Of a stretch of 64,000 nucleotides of DNA, positions 36,100 to 46,173 are shown piece after piece. The notes beneath the pieces were generated by a model. The model did not search any database. It was given only the letters and a program-made list of their open reading frames with translations, and had not been told where the DNA came from. Source of the DNA: Aquisalinus flavus. GTDB lineage: Bacteria > Pseudomonadota > Alphaproteobacteria > Caulobacterales > Parvularculaceae. Made by a program: the position numbers and the translations under genes. Where the stretch lies: assembly GCF_022559625.1 (NCBI RefSeq), contig NZ_CP042288.1, positions 1,140,409-1,204,408 on the forward strand, given 5' to 3'. Within the stretch, counting starts at the first letter, position 1, and each line of letters starts with the position of its first letter.

Positions 36100-37520
36100 C
36101 AGGCAGGCTCCTTCGCCATTAGATCGCGCACGTCGGTAAAGTGTCCAGTGATTGCAGCTGCGGCGGCCATGGCTGGAGAGACGAGATGGGTGCGCGCGCC
36201 CGGTCCTTGCCGTCCGACGAAGTTCCGGTTTGAGGTCGAGGCACAGCGCCCTTGCGCCGGCACCTTGTCCGGGTTCATGCCGAGGCACATGGAACAGCCC
36301 GGTTCGCGCCATTCAAACCCGGCATTGATGAATATCTCGTCGAGGCCCTCTGCCTCGGCCTGATCGCGCACGAGCCCCGAGCCCGGCACGACCATCGCCA
36401 GCTTGATCGTCGGCGCGATCGTCCGCCCGCGCAGCACCTCGGCGGCGGCACGCAAATCCTCGATCCGCGCATTGGTGCACGACCCGATGAAGACATGATC
36501 GACACTGACATCGGCAATCTTCATGCCGGGACGCAGGCCCATATAATCGAGCGATTTTTCCGCCGCCGCCTGCTTTGCCTTGTCTTCGATACTGGCAGGG
36601 TCCGGCACGACGGCGCTGATCGGCAGCACGTCTTCCGGGCTGGTGCCCCAGGTCACCTGCGGCTCGATTTCGGCGGCGTTCATCGTGATGTCGATATCGA
36701 ATTCGGCATCCTCGTCCGTATAGAGCGTTTTCCAGTGGTCGACGGCAACATCCCACTGGCCGCCTTTTGGCGCGAAGGGGCGGCCCTTGATATAGTCGAA
36801 TGTTTTCTCGTCCGGCGCGACCAATCCTGCGCGGGCGCCCGATTCAATCGCCATATTGCATAGCGTCATGCGCCCTTCCATGCTCAGGGAACGGACGGCC
36901 TCGCCGGCATATTCGATGACGCAGCCCGTGCCGCCAGCCGTGCCGACCCTGCCAATGATCGCCAACGCCATGTCCTTGGCCGTGATACCCGGCGGCAAGT
37001 CGCCCTCGACCAATACGCGCATGTTCCTGGCGCGCTTGACGACCAGCGTCTGCGTCGCCATCACATGCTCTACTTCCGACGTGCCGATACCAAAGGCCAG
37101 CGTGCCGAAGGCGCCATGGGTCGAGGTATGGCTGTCGCCGCACACCATGGTCAGGCCTGGCTGGGTAAACCCCTGTTCCGGTCCGACCACATGGACGATA
37201 CCCTGGCGCACATCGAGCATGTCATAGAGCTGAACGCCGAACTCCTCCGCATTCGCCATCAGCGCCTCGACCTGCTGTTTCGACATCGGATCAGTGATCG
37301 GCTCCGTGCGCGGCGTCGTCGGCACGTTGTGATCGAGCATGGCGAGCGTTGCATCGGTACGGCGCATCCGCCGCCCCGCAAGGCGCAAACCCTCGAACGC
37401 CTGCGGGCTGGTCACTTCGTGCACCAGCTGGCGATCGATATAGAGAAGCGCGTCGGCACCGCCCCTGTCAGCAACAATGTGTGCGTCGTAAATCTTGTCA
37501 TAGAGCGTCTTGCCAGTCAT
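36099..37520 (-). CDS. leuC: 3-isopropylmalate dehydratase large subunit
   Basis: A 473-residue aconitase-superfamily subunit carrying the [4Fe-4S] cluster. Cluster cysteines are seen in [10 protein letters not shown] and in GCSMCLGMN. The substrate region is [14 protein letters not shown]. It converts 2- to 3-isopropylmalate with LeuD. The ATG 37520 overlaps the leuB stop by one base, and its own stop overlaps the leuD start by one base, so the three genes are coupled. Confidence 0.97.
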   Translation of the reverse strand: MTGKTLYDKIYDAHIVADRGGADALLYIDRQLVHEVTSPQAFEGLRLAGRRMRRTDATLAMLDHNVPTTPRTEPITDPMSKQQVEALMANAEEFGVQLYDMLDVRQGIVHVVGPEQGFTQPGLTMVCGDSHTSTHGAFGTLAFGIGTSEVEHVMATQTLVVKRARNMRVLVEGDLPPGITAKDMALAIIGRVGTAGGTGCVIEYAGEAVRSLSMEGRMTLCNMAIESGARAGLVAPDEKTFDYIKGRPFAPKGGQWDVAVDHWKTLYTDEDAEFDIDITMNAAEIEPQVTWGTSPEDVLPISAVVPDPASIEDKAKQAAAEKSLDYMGLRPGMKIADVSVDHVFIGSCTNARIEDLRAAAEVLRGRTIAPTIKLAMVVPGSGLVRDQAEAEGLDEIFINAGFEWREPGCSMCLGMNPDKVPAQGRCASTSNRNFVGRQGPGARTHLVSPAMAAAAAITGHFTDVRDLMAKEPA

Positions 37521-38566
37521 CACACTCTCCGCGCGATGGCATCGGCAGCTGCATCGGTCGACAGCGCGCCGCCGAGATCGCCGGTGACATCCCCCGCCTC
37601 GATCGCCGCATCAATGGCCGCTGTGATCGCGGCAGCGGTCTCCGGCTCGCCCAGCCCGGTCTCCAGCATCATGGCAATGGAGGCAATCATGCCGATGGGG
37701 TTGGCCTTGCCCTGCCCGGCAATATCCGGCGCTGAGCCATGGATCGGCTCGAACACGCCGGGCCCGTCATCGCCCATCGAGGCGGAGGGCAAGACGCCGA
37801 TGGAGCCCACGAGCATCGAGGCCTCGTCGGTCAGGATATCGCCGAACATGTTCTCGGTAACGATCACATCGAAATCGGCCGGCGAGGAAATCAGTTTCAT
37901 CGCCATGGCATCGACCAGCATGTGATCGAGCGTCACGTCAGGATATTCCTCAGCCATCACGCGTGTCGTCACCTCGCGCCACAGCTTGGAGGTCATCAGC
38001 ACGTTGGACTTATCAACGGATGTCACCCGTCCTTTGCGCTGACGGGCCATATCCCCTGCCCGCCGCACGATACGCTCGATCTCGGACGTCGTGTACCGGC
38101 ACTCGTCAGTGGCCCAGTCGTCACCGCGATCTTTGGCCCCGAAATAGATACCGCCAGTCAGCTCGCGAATGACGACGATATCGACGCCATCGAGATGGCC
38201 ATCGCGAAATGCCGTCCGTCCGGCAAGTGCCGGAATATTCCGTACCGGGCGGATATTGGCATAGACACCCAGCGCCTTGCGCATGGCGAGCAGGCCCTTT
38301 TCGGGGCGTTGCTCTGGCGGCAGGCTGTCATATTGCGGCCCGCCAACGGCCCCCAGCAGAACGGCATCGGCAGCCTTGCAGGCCGATTCAGTGTCTGCCG
38401 GAAACGGTGTGCCGGTCTCGTCGACCGCCACACCGCCAAAAAGGCAATCCTGAAAAGACAGATCGAGCCTGAATTTTTCCGCTGCCGCGTCGAGCACCCT
38501 GCCCGCCGCCGTCATGATTTCAGGGCCGATGCCGTCACCGGCCATCCGCACGATCCGTCTTGTCAT
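37520..38566 (-). CDS. leuB: 3-isopropylmalate dehydrogenase
   Basis: A 348-residue NAD-dependent oxidative decarboxylase, third step of leucine synthesis. Recognisable are GDGIGPEIM at the N-terminus, RPVRNIPAL with substrate arginines, the TGGIYFG loop, [15 protein letters not shown] and the Mg-binding [19 protein letters not shown] with [15 protein letters not shown] lies upstream of ATG 38566. It follows ilvE by 17 bp. Confidence 0.97.
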   Translation of the reverse strand: MTRRIVRMAGDGIGPEIMTAAGRVLDAAAEKFRLDLSFQDCLFGGVAVDETGTPFPADTESACKAADAVLLGAVGGPQYDSLPPEQRPEKGLLAMRKALGVYANIRPVRNIPALAGRTAFRDGHLDGVDIVVIRELTGGIYFGAKDRGDDWATDECRYTTSEIERIVRRAGDMARQRKGRVTSVDKSNVLMTSKLWREVTTRVMAEEYPDVTLDHMLVDAMAMKLISSPADFDVIVTENMFGDILTDEASMLVGSIGVLPSASMGDDGPGVFEPIHGSAPDIAGQGKANPIGMIASIAMMLETGLGEPETAAAITAAIDAAIEAGDVTGDLGGALSTDAAADAIARRV

Positions 38567-38583
38567 TGCTTCCTCTACTTTTC

Positions 38584-39510
38584 TTACTTTTCGATGGGCT
38601 CCAGCCAGCCCCATTCATCTTCCGTCTCCCCGGTGAAGAGACCGAAGAAGGTCTTCTGAATCTTGTCCGCAATCGGATAATGTCCGTCGCCCACCTCGTG
38701 ATCGTCGACAGAGGCGACCTTGGTCACTTCCGCTGCCGTACCGGTCAGGAAGATTTCATCGGCCGCATACAGCATCTCGCGCGGGAGATTTTGTTCCACG
38801 ACTTCATAACCCAGCTTGCTGGCGAGCGTGATCACGCTGTCGCGGGTGATACCGCCGAGGATCGAGGCTGCAAAGGGCGGGGTTATGATCCGGCCGTTCC
38901 TGACGACGAACAGGTTCTCGCCGGCGCCTTCGGACACAGTGCCGTCATGGGCCAGGCCTATACCCTCGGTATAGCCGCGCTTCTTCGCCTCGATGGTGAT
39001 GAGCCGCGACGACAGGTAGTTGCCGGCCGCCTTCACGCCCGCCGGGATCGTGCCCGGCGCCGAGCGCCGCCAGGACGAGACACCGACCTTGATGCCCTTG
39101 GCCATTGCCTCGTCGCCGAGATAGCGTCCCCACGGGAACGCTACGATCGACACATCCGTCGGGCAATCGAGCGAATACGGGCCGACCTCGCCATAGCCGA
39201 GATTGGCGTTGATGCGGATATAGGCGGACTCAAGCCCGTTGGCGCGCACCGTCTCCGCCGCAGCGTCGAGGATTTCCTGCCGGGTGAAGGGAATATCGAT
39301 GTAATAGACCTTCGCCGAATAGAACAGCCGATCGATATGCGCCTTGTTGCGGAAGATGCAGGTGCCCTTGTGGTCGGTCTTGTAGGCGCGGATGCCCTCG
39401 AAGGCGCAGGTTCCATAGAGCAGCGCGTGGGTCATCACATGGGTCGTCGCCTCTTTCCATGGGACGAGTTTGCCATTGTGCCAGATCTTGTCGACTTCCT
39501 GGATTGCCAT
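38584..39510 (-). CDS. ilvE: Branched-chain amino-acid aminotransferase
   Basis: A 308-residue fold-type IV PLP transaminase for Leu, Ile and Val. Seen are FEGIRAYKT, the PLP region GVKAAGNYLSSRL, the downstream TEGIGLAHDGTVSEGAGENLF and FLTGTAAEV. It sits inside the leucine operon between leuA and leuB, so all steps from ketoisovalerate to leucine are encoded together. Gaps are 34 bp to leuA and 17 bp to leuB. Confidence 0.95.
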   Translation of the reverse strand: MAIQEVDKIWHNGKLVPWKEATTHVMTHALLYGTCAFEGIRAYKTDHKGTCIFRNKAHIDRLFYSAKVYYIDIPFTRQEILDAAAETVRANGLESAYIRINANLGYGEVGPYSLDCPTDVSIVAFPWGRYLGDEAMAKGIKVGVSSWRRSAPGTIPAGVKAAGNYLSSRLITIEAKKRGYTEGIGLAHDGTVSEGAGENLFVVRNGRIITPPFAASILGGITRDSVITLASKLGYEVVEQNLPREMLYAADEIFLTGTAAEVTKVASVDDHEVGDGHYPIADKIQKTFFGLFTGETEDEWGWLEPIEK

Positions 39511-39544
39511 GGGTCAGTGCCTTTCAAGCTTGTCGCGATTATCT

Positions 39545-41122
39545 TCAGGATTGCTGCGCACGGTTACGCACAATCCTGTTCATTGCGTCAAGATAGGCGA
39601 TGACGCTGGCGAACACGATATCGGTATGCACGCCGGAGCCATGGATGCGCGGGCGCCGGTCGACACTGTCCTCACCGCCAACGACCATCTCGTTCTCCGA
39701 CGAGTTGTCGAGCAGGTGCACATCGGCCCAGCCCTGGGCGTCGATGCCGGTGCCGATGGATTTCACCGAGAAATCCTCCAGATGCACGTCGAGACCGACA
39801 ATTTCCTTGATCGAGGAGAATGCCGCATCGAGCGGGCCATTGCCCCGGGCCTCATGGGTATGAACGGTGCCGTTCTGGTGGGTCAGGGTGACATGGGCCG
39901 TCGCATGGCCGTCGCGCTCGGCCCCGGTCTTCAGCCCGGCGACGCGCCACGGGCCGCTGGCATTCATGGCGTGGCCGAGGATCAGCGACTTCAGATCGTC
40001 ATTGGTGACGTTCTTCTTGGAGTCGGCGAGCTGCTTGAACGCCTCGAACACCTCGTTCAGCCGCTCGCCCGACAGATTGTGGCCGAGTTCCCGCGCCCGG
40101 TCGGCAAGCGCATTGCGACCGGAATGTTTGCCCAACACCAGCAGCGATGTCGGTGCGCCGACATCGGCCGGCCGCATGATCTCATAGGTCTGCAGGTTCT
40201 TCAGCATCCCGTCCTGGTGGATGCCGCTTTCATGGGCAAAGGCGTTGTCACCGACAATCGCCTTGTTGCGCGGCACGTCCTGCCCGGTCAGGCGCGACAG
40301 CAGGCGGCTGGCGTTGTAGAGTTTCGTCGTGTCGATTTGCGTCGTCAGCTGGAAAAAATCGGCGCGGGTGTTGATCGCCATCACCACCTCTTCCAGTGCG
40401 CAATTGCCGGCGCGCTCGCCGATACCGTTCAGAGCACATTCGACCTGCCGCGCTCCGCCACGCACGGCAGCGAGTGAATTGGCGACCGCCATGCCCAGAT
40501 CGTCATGGCAATGGGCCGAGAAGACAGCCTTCTCCGCGCCCGGCGTGTTGGCGATGAGATAGCGGAACAGGTCCTCGATCTCCTGCGGGGTCGTGTAGCC
40601 GACCGTGTCGGGCACGTTGATGGTGGTGGCTCCTGCCTCGATCGCTGCGCCGAAGACCTGCACCAGATAGTCCCGCTCGGTGCGGATCGCGTCTTCGGCG
40701 GAGAACTCGACCTCATCGGCCATGTCTTTTGCCTGCCGCACAGCGGCGACGGCCTTTTCGAGCACCTCTTGCTTGCTCATACGCAGCTTGTGTTCGCGGT
40801 GGATGGGGCTCGTCGCGATGAAAGTGTGGATGCGCTTTCTCGCAGCCGGCGCGATGGATTCGGCCACGGCGTTGATATCCTTCTCGTTCGCCCGCGCGAG
40901 GCCGCAGATGAACGTGTCATGCATGTCAGCCGCCTCGGTAGCGATTGCCTTCACCGCCGCGAAATCGCCCGGCGAGGCGACGGGAAATCCGGCCTCGATG
41001 ACATCGACCTTGAGCTCGAGCAGCGCCTTTGCCATGCGCACCTTTTGATCTAGGTCCATGGAGAACCCCGGTGCCTGTTCGCCGTCCCTCAATGTCGTAT
41101 CAAAAATCCGAACCTGTTCCAT
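39545..41122 (-). CDS. leuA: 2-isopropylmalate synthase
   Basis: A 525-residue enzyme that condenses 2-ketoisovalerate with acetyl-CoA, the committed leucine step. The TIM-barrel begins VRIFDTTLRDGEQAPG; the metal HxH motif is in FSAHCHDDLGMA; NGIGERAGN and GIHQDGM follow. The C-terminal LeuA dimer domain (~400-520) normally binds leucine for feedback inhibition. The gene is preceded by a terminator hairpin and a Leu-codon-containing leader, so it should also be attenuated. The ribosome site is weak (GAG six bases before ATG). Confidence 0.96.
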   Translation of the reverse strand: MEQVRIFDTTLRDGEQAPGFSMDLDQKVRMAKALLELKVDVIEAGFPVASPGDFAAVKAIATEAADMHDTFICGLARANEKDINAVAESIAPAARKRIHTFIATSPIHREHKLRMSKQEVLEKAVAAVRQAKDMADEVEFSAEDAIRTERDYLVQVFGAAIEAGATTINVPDTVGYTTPQEIEDLFRYLIANTPGAEKAVFSAHCHDDLGMAVANSLAAVRGGARQVECALNGIGERAGNCALEEVVMAINTRADFFQLTTQIDTTKLYNASRLLSRLTGQDVPRNKAIVGDNAFAHESGIHQDGMLKNLQTYEIMRPADVGAPTSLLVLGKHSGRNALADRARELGHNLSGERLNEVFEAFKQLADSKKNVTNDDLKSLILGHAMNASGPWRVAGLKTGAERDGHATAHVTLTHQNGTVHTHEARGNGPLDAAFSSIKEIVGLDVHLEDFSVKSIGTGIDAQGWADVHLLDNSSENEMVVGGEDSVDRRPRIHGSGVHTDIVFASVIAYLDAMNRIVRNRAQQS

Positions 41123-41158
41123 CTTTCACTCAATGTCGCTTTGCTTGCCATTTGCGTT

Positions 41159-41188
41159 AAAAAAAACCCCGTTTCTGGTGAAACGGGG
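41159..41188 (-). terminator. Leucine-operon attenuator terminator
   Basis: On the minus strand a perfect 9-bp hairpin CCCCGTTTC-ACCA-GAAACGGGG is followed by eight T (41159-41166). It lies 36 bp before leuA and 27 bp after the leader peptide stop, so it must be read through for leuA expression. Its 5' arm shares three bases (41186-41188) with the 3' arm of an alternative hairpin, giving mutually exclusive structures. Confidence 0.85.
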
Positions 41189-41226
41189 CGGTGTCGACAT
41201 CCTTCAGCGGATCGTCTACATCGCCC
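41186..41226 (-). promoter_or_regulatory. Candidate antiterminator hairpin of the leucine leader
   Basis: Minus-strand RNA can form a 15-pair imperfect stem: GGGCG/CGCCC, TGT/ACA, GAC/GTC and ATCC/GGAT around loop GCTGAA, with two mismatches and one bulged G. The leader peptide's TAG stop (41216-41218) lies in the 5' arm, so a ribosome that finishes the leader would open it, freeing the terminator's CCC. A ribosome held upstream would let it form. Pairing was worked out by hand. Confidence 0.65.
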
Positions 41227-41365
41227 ATCCCCTAAGAAGAAGTACGAGGCCAATGCCCGAAACACCGGCGAGAAGCACAGACAGAAACCGCCCGCGGACA
41301 TCCGCTTTGCGGGCTATCGCGATAGCTTTCGCGTTTCGTCTCTGATAAGGCCTGCGGTATTGCAT
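41216..41365 (-). CDS. Leucine-operon leader peptide (49 residues)
   Basis: A 49-residue open frame on the minus strand, ATG 41365 to TAG 41216, between the proB/leuA intergenic region and the attenuator. Near its end it reads GLVLLLRGWAM, with codons CTC GTA CTT CTT CTT at 41234-41248, i.e. four Leu and one Val in five codons, directly upstream of the antiterminator. The N-terminal half is Arg-rich, and residues ~27-44 are hydrophobic. AAGGA lies about 12 bases upstream of ATG. I read it as the sensor peptide of transcription attenuation; a small membrane protein is the alternative. A weak minus-strand promoter (TTGTGT at 41424, 17-bp spacer, TAGTTT at 41401) is possible. Confidence 0.68.
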   Translation of the reverse strand: MQYRRPYQRRNAKAIAIARKADVRGRFLSVLLAGVSGIGLVLLLRGWAM

Positions 41366-41460
41366 AACGGTCAAAATTCCTTGTGGATTTAGCAGAAACT
41401 AGCTGTATTGGCGGGCCGACACAAGGGTAAAATGGCAAACTGGACGAATTAGAGAGAGTT

Positions 41461-42597
41461 ATGAGCAATCAAGCTGCTGACACGATCAAGAATGCCAAGC
41501 GGATCGTCATCAAGGTGGGCTCCGCCCTGCTGATTGACGAAAACGGTAACCTGCATGCCGGCTGGCTGTATAATCTGGTCAAGGACATTGCCTTACTGCG
41601 CAAATCCGGAAAGGAAGTCATCATCGTCTCCTCCGGTGCGGTCGCGCTCGGGCGCCGCCGTCTCGGTATCGGCTCGGTGATGAACAAGAATGAGAAACAT
41701 GCCGCCGCCGCCGCCGGTCAGGTACACATCATCAATGCCTACGAAAACGCCTTTGCCGGTTATCAAACAGTGATTTCGCAGGTTCTTCTAACCCTTGATG
41801 TGACCGACGACCGCGTCAGCTATCTCAACGCGCGCGACACGCTCGACACCCTCCTCGAACTGGGCAGCGTACCGGTGGTGAACGAAAACGATTCGATCAC
41901 CACGCGGGAGGGCCGCTACGGCGACAATGACCGGCTGGCCGCTTACGTGGCCCAGATGTCGGATTCCGATGCGTTGATCCTGTTGTCGGATATTGACGGG
42001 CTTTATACGGGCGATCCGCGCATGAACCCGGACGCGGAATTCATTCCCGTCGTCACCGAAATCAGCGACGATATCCGCGCCATGGCGGGTGGCACAGCCC
42101 GCAAGGGCGCCGGCACTGGCGGCATGCGCACCAAGATCCTCGCCGCTGAAATTGCGATGCAGGCGGGCGTCTCGACCATCATCGCCAAGGGGCGCACCAA
42201 GGAAGATATCGGCCCGATCACCCGTCTGCTCGGTGGTGGCCAGGCCACCCTGTTCAAGGCCGAGGCAACCGATGAATCTGCCCGCCGGATCTGGATCGGG
42301 TCGCATTTTCAGTCGAAGGGCACTATCTACATCGACGAGGGCGCCGAAAAAGCCATTCGCGACGGCGCCAACTTGCTTGCCGCAGGCATCAGCCGCGTTG
42401 ACGGGCAGTTCGAGAAGGGTGATGCGGTCAGCATCGCCAATTTGAGGGGCGACGAGATCGCCAAGGGCCTCACCGGCTACAGCGCGTCAGAGATACAATT
42501 GCTGGCCGGGGCCAAGACCGCAGATATCGCAGAGCGCGTCGGCTATAAGGGCCGCGCCGCCGTGGTCCACTATCAGGACCTCGTGTTTGATGATTAG
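41461..42597 (+). CDS. proB: Glutamate 5-kinase
   Basis: A 378-residue enzyme that phosphorylates glutamate, the first step of proline synthesis. The amino-acid-kinase domain (~1-260) has IVIKVGSALL, IVSSGAVALGRR, NENDSI and LLSDIDGLYTGDPR; a PUA domain (~280-370) follows. GAGAGAG lies just before the ATG. It is divergent from the leucine leader with 95 bp between starts, and proA follows after 14 bp. Confidence 0.96.
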   Translation: MSNQAADTIKNAKRIVIKVGSALLIDENGNLHAGWLYNLVKDIALLRKSGKEVIIVSSGAVALGRRRLGIGSVMNKNEKHAAAAAGQVHIINAYENAFAGYQTVISQVLLTLDVTDDRVSYLNARDTLDTLLELGSVPVVNENDSITTREGRYGDNDRLAAYVAQMSDSDALILLSDIDGLYTGDPRMNPDAEFIPVVTEISDDIRAMAGGTARKGAGTGGMRTKILAAEIAMQAGVSTIIAKGRTKEDIGPITRLLGGGQATLFKAEATDESARRIWIGSHFQSKGTIYIDEGAEKAIRDGANLLAAGISRVDGQFEKGDAVSIANLRGDEIAKGLTGYSASEIQLLAGAKTADIAERVGYKGRAAVVHYQDLVFDD

Positions 42598-42611
42598 AAA
42601 AGAGGTAAAAG

Positions 42612-43892
42612 ATGTTACAGAAGCCTGAGTTAGACAATGTAGATGAGATGATGCACGAAATGGGTGCCGAGGCCCGCAAGGCTTTCGGTGTGCTGTCCCA
42701 ATCGTCTACCGACAACAAGAATAGAGCGATTCTGGCCGCCGCACGCCTGATCGGCGAGCGCGAAGACGCTATTCTCGAAGCCAACGCCAAGGACATGGCC
42801 GCCGCCAGGGATAAAGGTCTGACCGGCGCGATGCTGGACCGGCTCGAATTGACACCCGAGCGCCTTGCCGGCATCCGTGACAGCCTCGAACAGATCGCTG
42901 CGTTGAAAGACCCGGTTGGCGACGTCATCGCTGGGTGGGATCGTCCGAACGGCCTGAAAATAGAGCGGGTGCGCACGCCTCTCGGCGTCATCGGTGTCGT
43001 CTATGAAAGCCGCCCGAACGTCACGGTCGATGCCGGTGCCCTCTGTCTGAAATCGGGCAACGCCGTCATCCTGCGCGGTGGCTCTGAAAGCATCAACTCC
43101 TCCGTCGCGCTGCATCGCTGTCTTGCCGATGGTCTGGAAGAGGCCGGCCTTCCCGCCGCTGCCGTGAGCTATGTCAACACGACCGACCGCGCCGCTGTCG
43201 GCGCGATGTTGTCGGGCCTCGGCGGCAATCTCGACGTCATCATTCCGCGCGGCGGCAAATCCCTCGTCGCCCGCGTCCAGGATGAGGCGCGGATCCCGGT
43301 CATCGGCCATCTCGACGGCCTCGTCCATGTCTATGTCGACAAGGCCGCCGACCTGGAAAAGGCCGCGAAGATTATCGTCAACGCCAAGATGCGCCGTACC
43401 GGTGTCTGCGGCGCGGCTGAAAAGCTGCTGATCGACAAGGCCATTGCCGAGAAGGCCGTGCCTGCCCTGACCACGTCCCTCACCGAAGCGGGCTGCGCCC
43501 TGCGCGGTGACGATGCCTCCCGCTCCCTCGATGACCGGGTCACACCGGCCGAAACCGAAGACTGGGTGACTGAATATCTTGCCCCTGTCATCACGGTTGG
43601 TGTGGTCGACGGTGTCGAGGGTGCCATCAAACACATAGCCGCCCATTCTTCAGGTCATACCGAAAGCATCATCACCGAGGACCAGGCGACCGCCGACCGC
43701 TTCATTCAGGGCGTCGACAGTGCGATCGTCATGCATAATGCCTCGACCCAGTTCGCCGATGGCGGCGAGTTCGGCATGGGCGCCGAGATCGGCATCGCCA
43801 CGGGCCGCATTCACGCCCGTGGCCCGGTCGGCGTCGAGCAACTGACAACGTTCAAATATGTCGTGCGCGGGACCGGCCAGACACGGAGTTGA
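42612..43892 (+). CDS. proA: Gamma-glutamyl phosphate reductase
   Basis: A 426-residue aldehyde-dehydrogenase-superfamily enzyme that reduces glutamyl 5-phosphate to the semialdehyde. Seen are [26 protein letters not shown], the catalytic Cys in [13 protein letters not shown] and [13 protein letters not shown] precedes the ATG. It forms an operon with proB; a strong hairpin lies after its stop, before mazG. Confidence 0.96.
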   Translation: MLQKPELDNVDEMMHEMGAEARKAFGVLSQSSTDNKNRAILAAARLIGEREDAILEANAKDMAAARDKGLTGAMLDRLELTPERLAGIRDSLEQIAALKDPVGDVIAGWDRPNGLKIERVRTPLGVIGVVYESRPNVTVDAGALCLKSGNAVILRGGSESINSSVALHRCLADGLEEAGLPAAAVSYVNTTDRAAVGAMLSGLGGNLDVIIPRGGKSLVARVQDEARIPVIGHLDGLVHVYVDKAADLEKAAKIIVNAKMRRTGVCGAAEKLLIDKAIAEKAVPALTTSLTEAGCALRGDDASRSLDDRVTPAETEDWVTEYLAPVITVGVVDGVEGAIKHIAAHSSGHTESIITEDQATADRFIQGVDSAIVMHNASTQFADGGEFGMGAEIGIATGRIHARGPVGVEQLTTFKYVVRGTGQTRS

Positions 43893-43921
43893 TCTGGCAA
43901 TCGGCGCCGAGTCTCGGGCAT

Positions 43922-43946
43922 AAGGGTGGCTGACGCAGCCACCCTT
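43922..43946 (+). terminator. Perfect 11-bp stem-loop between proA and mazG
   Basis: AAGGGTGGCTG-ACG-CAGCCACCCTT is an exact inverted repeat with a 3-base loop, 29 bp after the proA stop and 11 bp before the mazG ATG. No T-run follows on either strand, so it is not a classical intrinsic terminator. It may be a Rho-linked or RNA-stability hairpin, or hinder mazG translation. Confidence 0.45.
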
Positions 43947-43957
43947 GAGACGCCCCG

Positions 43958-44779
43958 ATGAGTTTTCAGCCCCCGACAGACCGTCGCGACATCACGGCCC
44001 TGCTCCGGATCATGCGCGATCTGCGCAATCCAGAGGGCGGCTGTCCGTGGGATCTGGAGCAGGATTACCGCTCCATCGCAAAATATACGATCGAGGAAGC
44101 CTATGAAGTCGTCGACGCCATCGAGCGCGACGACCTTGGCGACCTTCAGGACGAACTGGGCGATCTGCTGTTGCAGGTCGTTTTCCACAGCCAGATGGCT
44201 TTCGAAGACGGCAAATTCACCTTTGCCGACGTCATCCAGTCGATTTGCGACAAGATGGTGCGCCGCCACCCCCATGTCTTCGTGCAGGACGGCAGCGAGC
44301 TTGCCGAGGGCCGCGATGCCGACGGCGTGCTGCAGGCATGGGAAGACATCAAGGCGGCGGAGCGCGCCGAAAAAGGGCAGGACAAGACCCGTATCCTCGA
44401 CGATGTGCCGGTCGGCCTGCCGGCCCTTGTCCGTGCCGTGAAACTGCAAAAGCGTGCCGCCCGGGTCGGCTTCGACTGGCCTGAGGCCGGCCAGGTGCTC
44501 GACAAGCTATCGGAAGAAATCGGCGAACTAACCGAAGCGCGCAGCCACAAGGGCGCTGATGCGATCGAGGATGAGTTCGGCGATATCTTGTTTACGCTGG
44601 CTAACTTGTCCCGCCATCTTAAAGTTGATCCTGAAAAGGCATTGCGCCGGGCAAATGCCAAGTTCACACAGCGCTTTTCCGCGGTTGAGGATAGTGTCGA
44701 CGCATCGGGGCGAGGCTTTGACCAGCACTCGCTCGATGAGCTTGAAGGCTATTGGCAGCGCGCCAAAGCCAGCGATTGA
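43958..44779 (+). CDS. mazG: Nucleoside triphosphate pyrophosphohydrolase MazG
   Basis: A 273-residue housecleaning enzyme that hydrolyses NTPs to NMP and PPi. Two MazG domains are present: the first with RNPEGGCPWD and EEAYEVVDAIERDDLGDLQDELGD (broken here by length limits; the acidic EExxE and DExxD residues bind Mg), the second at ~180-265 with EIGELTEA and EDEFGDILF. It follows proA but is separated by a perfect hairpin, and it ends 2 bp from the convergent hflX. Confidence 0.93.
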   Translation: MSFQPPTDRRDITALLRIMRDLRNPEGGCPWDLEQDYRSIAKYTIEEAYEVVDAIERDDLGDLQDELGDLLLQVVFHSQMAFEDGKFTFADVIQSICDKMVRRHPHVFVQDGSELAEGRDADGVLQAWEDIKAAERAEKGQDKTRILDDVPVGLPALVRAVKLQKRAARVGFDWPEAGQVLDKLSEEIGELTEARSHKGADAIEDEFGDILFTLANLSRHLKVDPEKALRRANAKFTQRFSAVEDSVDASGRGFDQHSLDELEGYWQRAKASD

Positions 44780-44781
44780 CG

Positions 44782-46161
44782 TCAGGGCTCGTATCCGCCA
44801 CGCGCTGCCGGCGGTATTCGTGAGCTGGCCCGGCCCTCTGAAAACAGCTGCGACCGAAACTGCTTCATGAACTGGCCCGCGGCTTTTTCCGAGAGTTTCG
44901 TTGCGATCAGGGCCTTGCCGCCTGACTCACCCTGCTCCATCACCTCGCCATGGGCATGCAGCCAGGCAATGGCCGCGCCGTCGGATGGCTCCAGCACGGC
45001 GTGATAGATATGGTGATCGCGGGTCAGCACCCGGTCGATCTCGGCATAGAGCGCATTCATGCCGGTGCCTGTCAGCGCCGAGACCGGTACGATGAACGGA
45101 TTTGCCAGCGTGCCTTGGGCCTTGGTCGATTTCACCGCGCTCAGTTCCAGCGTCTCGTCCATCTGGGCCTTGTCCATCAGGTCGATCTTGTTCCAGACCT
45201 CGATCACGAGCCGGTCGGTGTTGTCGCCCTCGATCCCGAGCTCGCGCAGAACCGTCAGAACATCGGCCCGCTGTGCCTCGGTCTCCCTGTGATGGGCATC
45301 ACGCACATGCAGGATCACATCCGCTTCAAGTACTTCCTCAAGAGTTGCCCTGAAGGCCGCGACAAGCTGGGTCGGCAGGTTGGAGATGAAGCCGACCGTA
45401 TCGGAGAAGATGACCCGCGTCGCGCCCGGCAGGTCGACCGCCCGCATGGTCGGGTCGAGCGTCGCAAACAACAGGTCCTCCGCCACCACATGGGCGTCGG
45501 TCAGCCGGTTGAAAAGCGTTGATTTGCCGGCATTGGTATAGCCGACCAGTGCGACGACCGGATGCGGCGCCCGTTTGCGCCCGGCCCGCTGCAGGGTGCG
45601 CGTGCGGCGCACTTCCTCGATCCGCTCTTTCAGCTTGTCGATCTTGTCGGCGAGTTGGCGGCGATCGCTCTCGATCTGCCGTTCGCCCGGACCGCCGAGG
45701 AACCCGGCGCCGCCGCGCTGGCGCTCGAGGTGGGTCCATGACCGCACGAGGCGCGAGCGCTGATAGGTCAGGTGCGCGAGGTCAACCTGCAACCGGCCTT
45801 CCTTGGTCTGGGCCCGCTCGCCGAAGATTTCGAGGATCAGCGCCGTCCGGTCCAGCACCTTCGCATCCCAGGCCTTTTCGAGATTGCGGTGCTGCACCGG
45901 CGACAGATCGGCGTCGATGATGATCAGTTCGGGTTTCGGGTCATAGCGCTCGCGCATGGCCATCACTTCGTCGACCTTGCCCTGCCCGAACAACGTGGCG
46001 GACTTGGGCCGGTTGATGACGACTTTCTCCTGGTGCACGACATTGAGATAGATGGCCGCGGCAAGGCCGACCGCTTCCTGCAGCAGCTCTTCAGGCTGAC
46101 GCAGGCGGTAATCGGTCTCTTTGAGGACCGGATGGATGACAATGGTACTGGTTCTGGTCAA
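44782..46161 (-). CDS. hflX: GTPase HflX
   Basis: A 459-residue ribosome-associated GTPase that splits stalled 70S ribosomes. The N-terminal HflX domain contains GQGKVDEV and the GxGE-type linker GFLGGPGERQIESDRR; the G domain has G1 VGYTNAGKSTLFN, G3 DTVGFISNLP and the NKID G4 motif. The start appears to be TTG 46161; no in-frame ATG is close. It is 12 bp after hfq, the conserved hfq-hflX pairing. Confidence 0.94.
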   Translation of the reverse strand: MTRTSTIVIHPVLKETDYRLRQPEELLQEAVGLAAAIYLNVVHQEKVVINRPKSATLFGQGKVDEVMAMRERYDPKPELIIIDADLSPVQHRNLEKAWDAKVLDRTALILEIFGERAQTKEGRLQVDLAHLTYQRSRLVRSWTHLERQRGGAGFLGGPGERQIESDRRQLADKIDKLKERIEEVRRTRTLQRAGRKRAPHPVVALVGYTNAGKSTLFNRLTDAHVVAEDLLFATLDPTMRAVDLPGATRVIFSDTVGFISNLPTQLVAAFRATLEEVLEADVILHVRDAHHRETEAQRADVLTVLRELGIEGDNTDRLVIEVWNKIDLMDKAQMDETLELSAVKSTKAQGTLANPFIVPVSALTGTGMNALYAEIDRVLTRDHHIYHAVLEPSDGAAIAWLHAHGEVMEQGESGGKALIATKLSEKAAGQFMKQFRSQLFSEGRASSRIPPAARGGYEP

Positions 46162-46173
46162 GTGACGGGGTGT

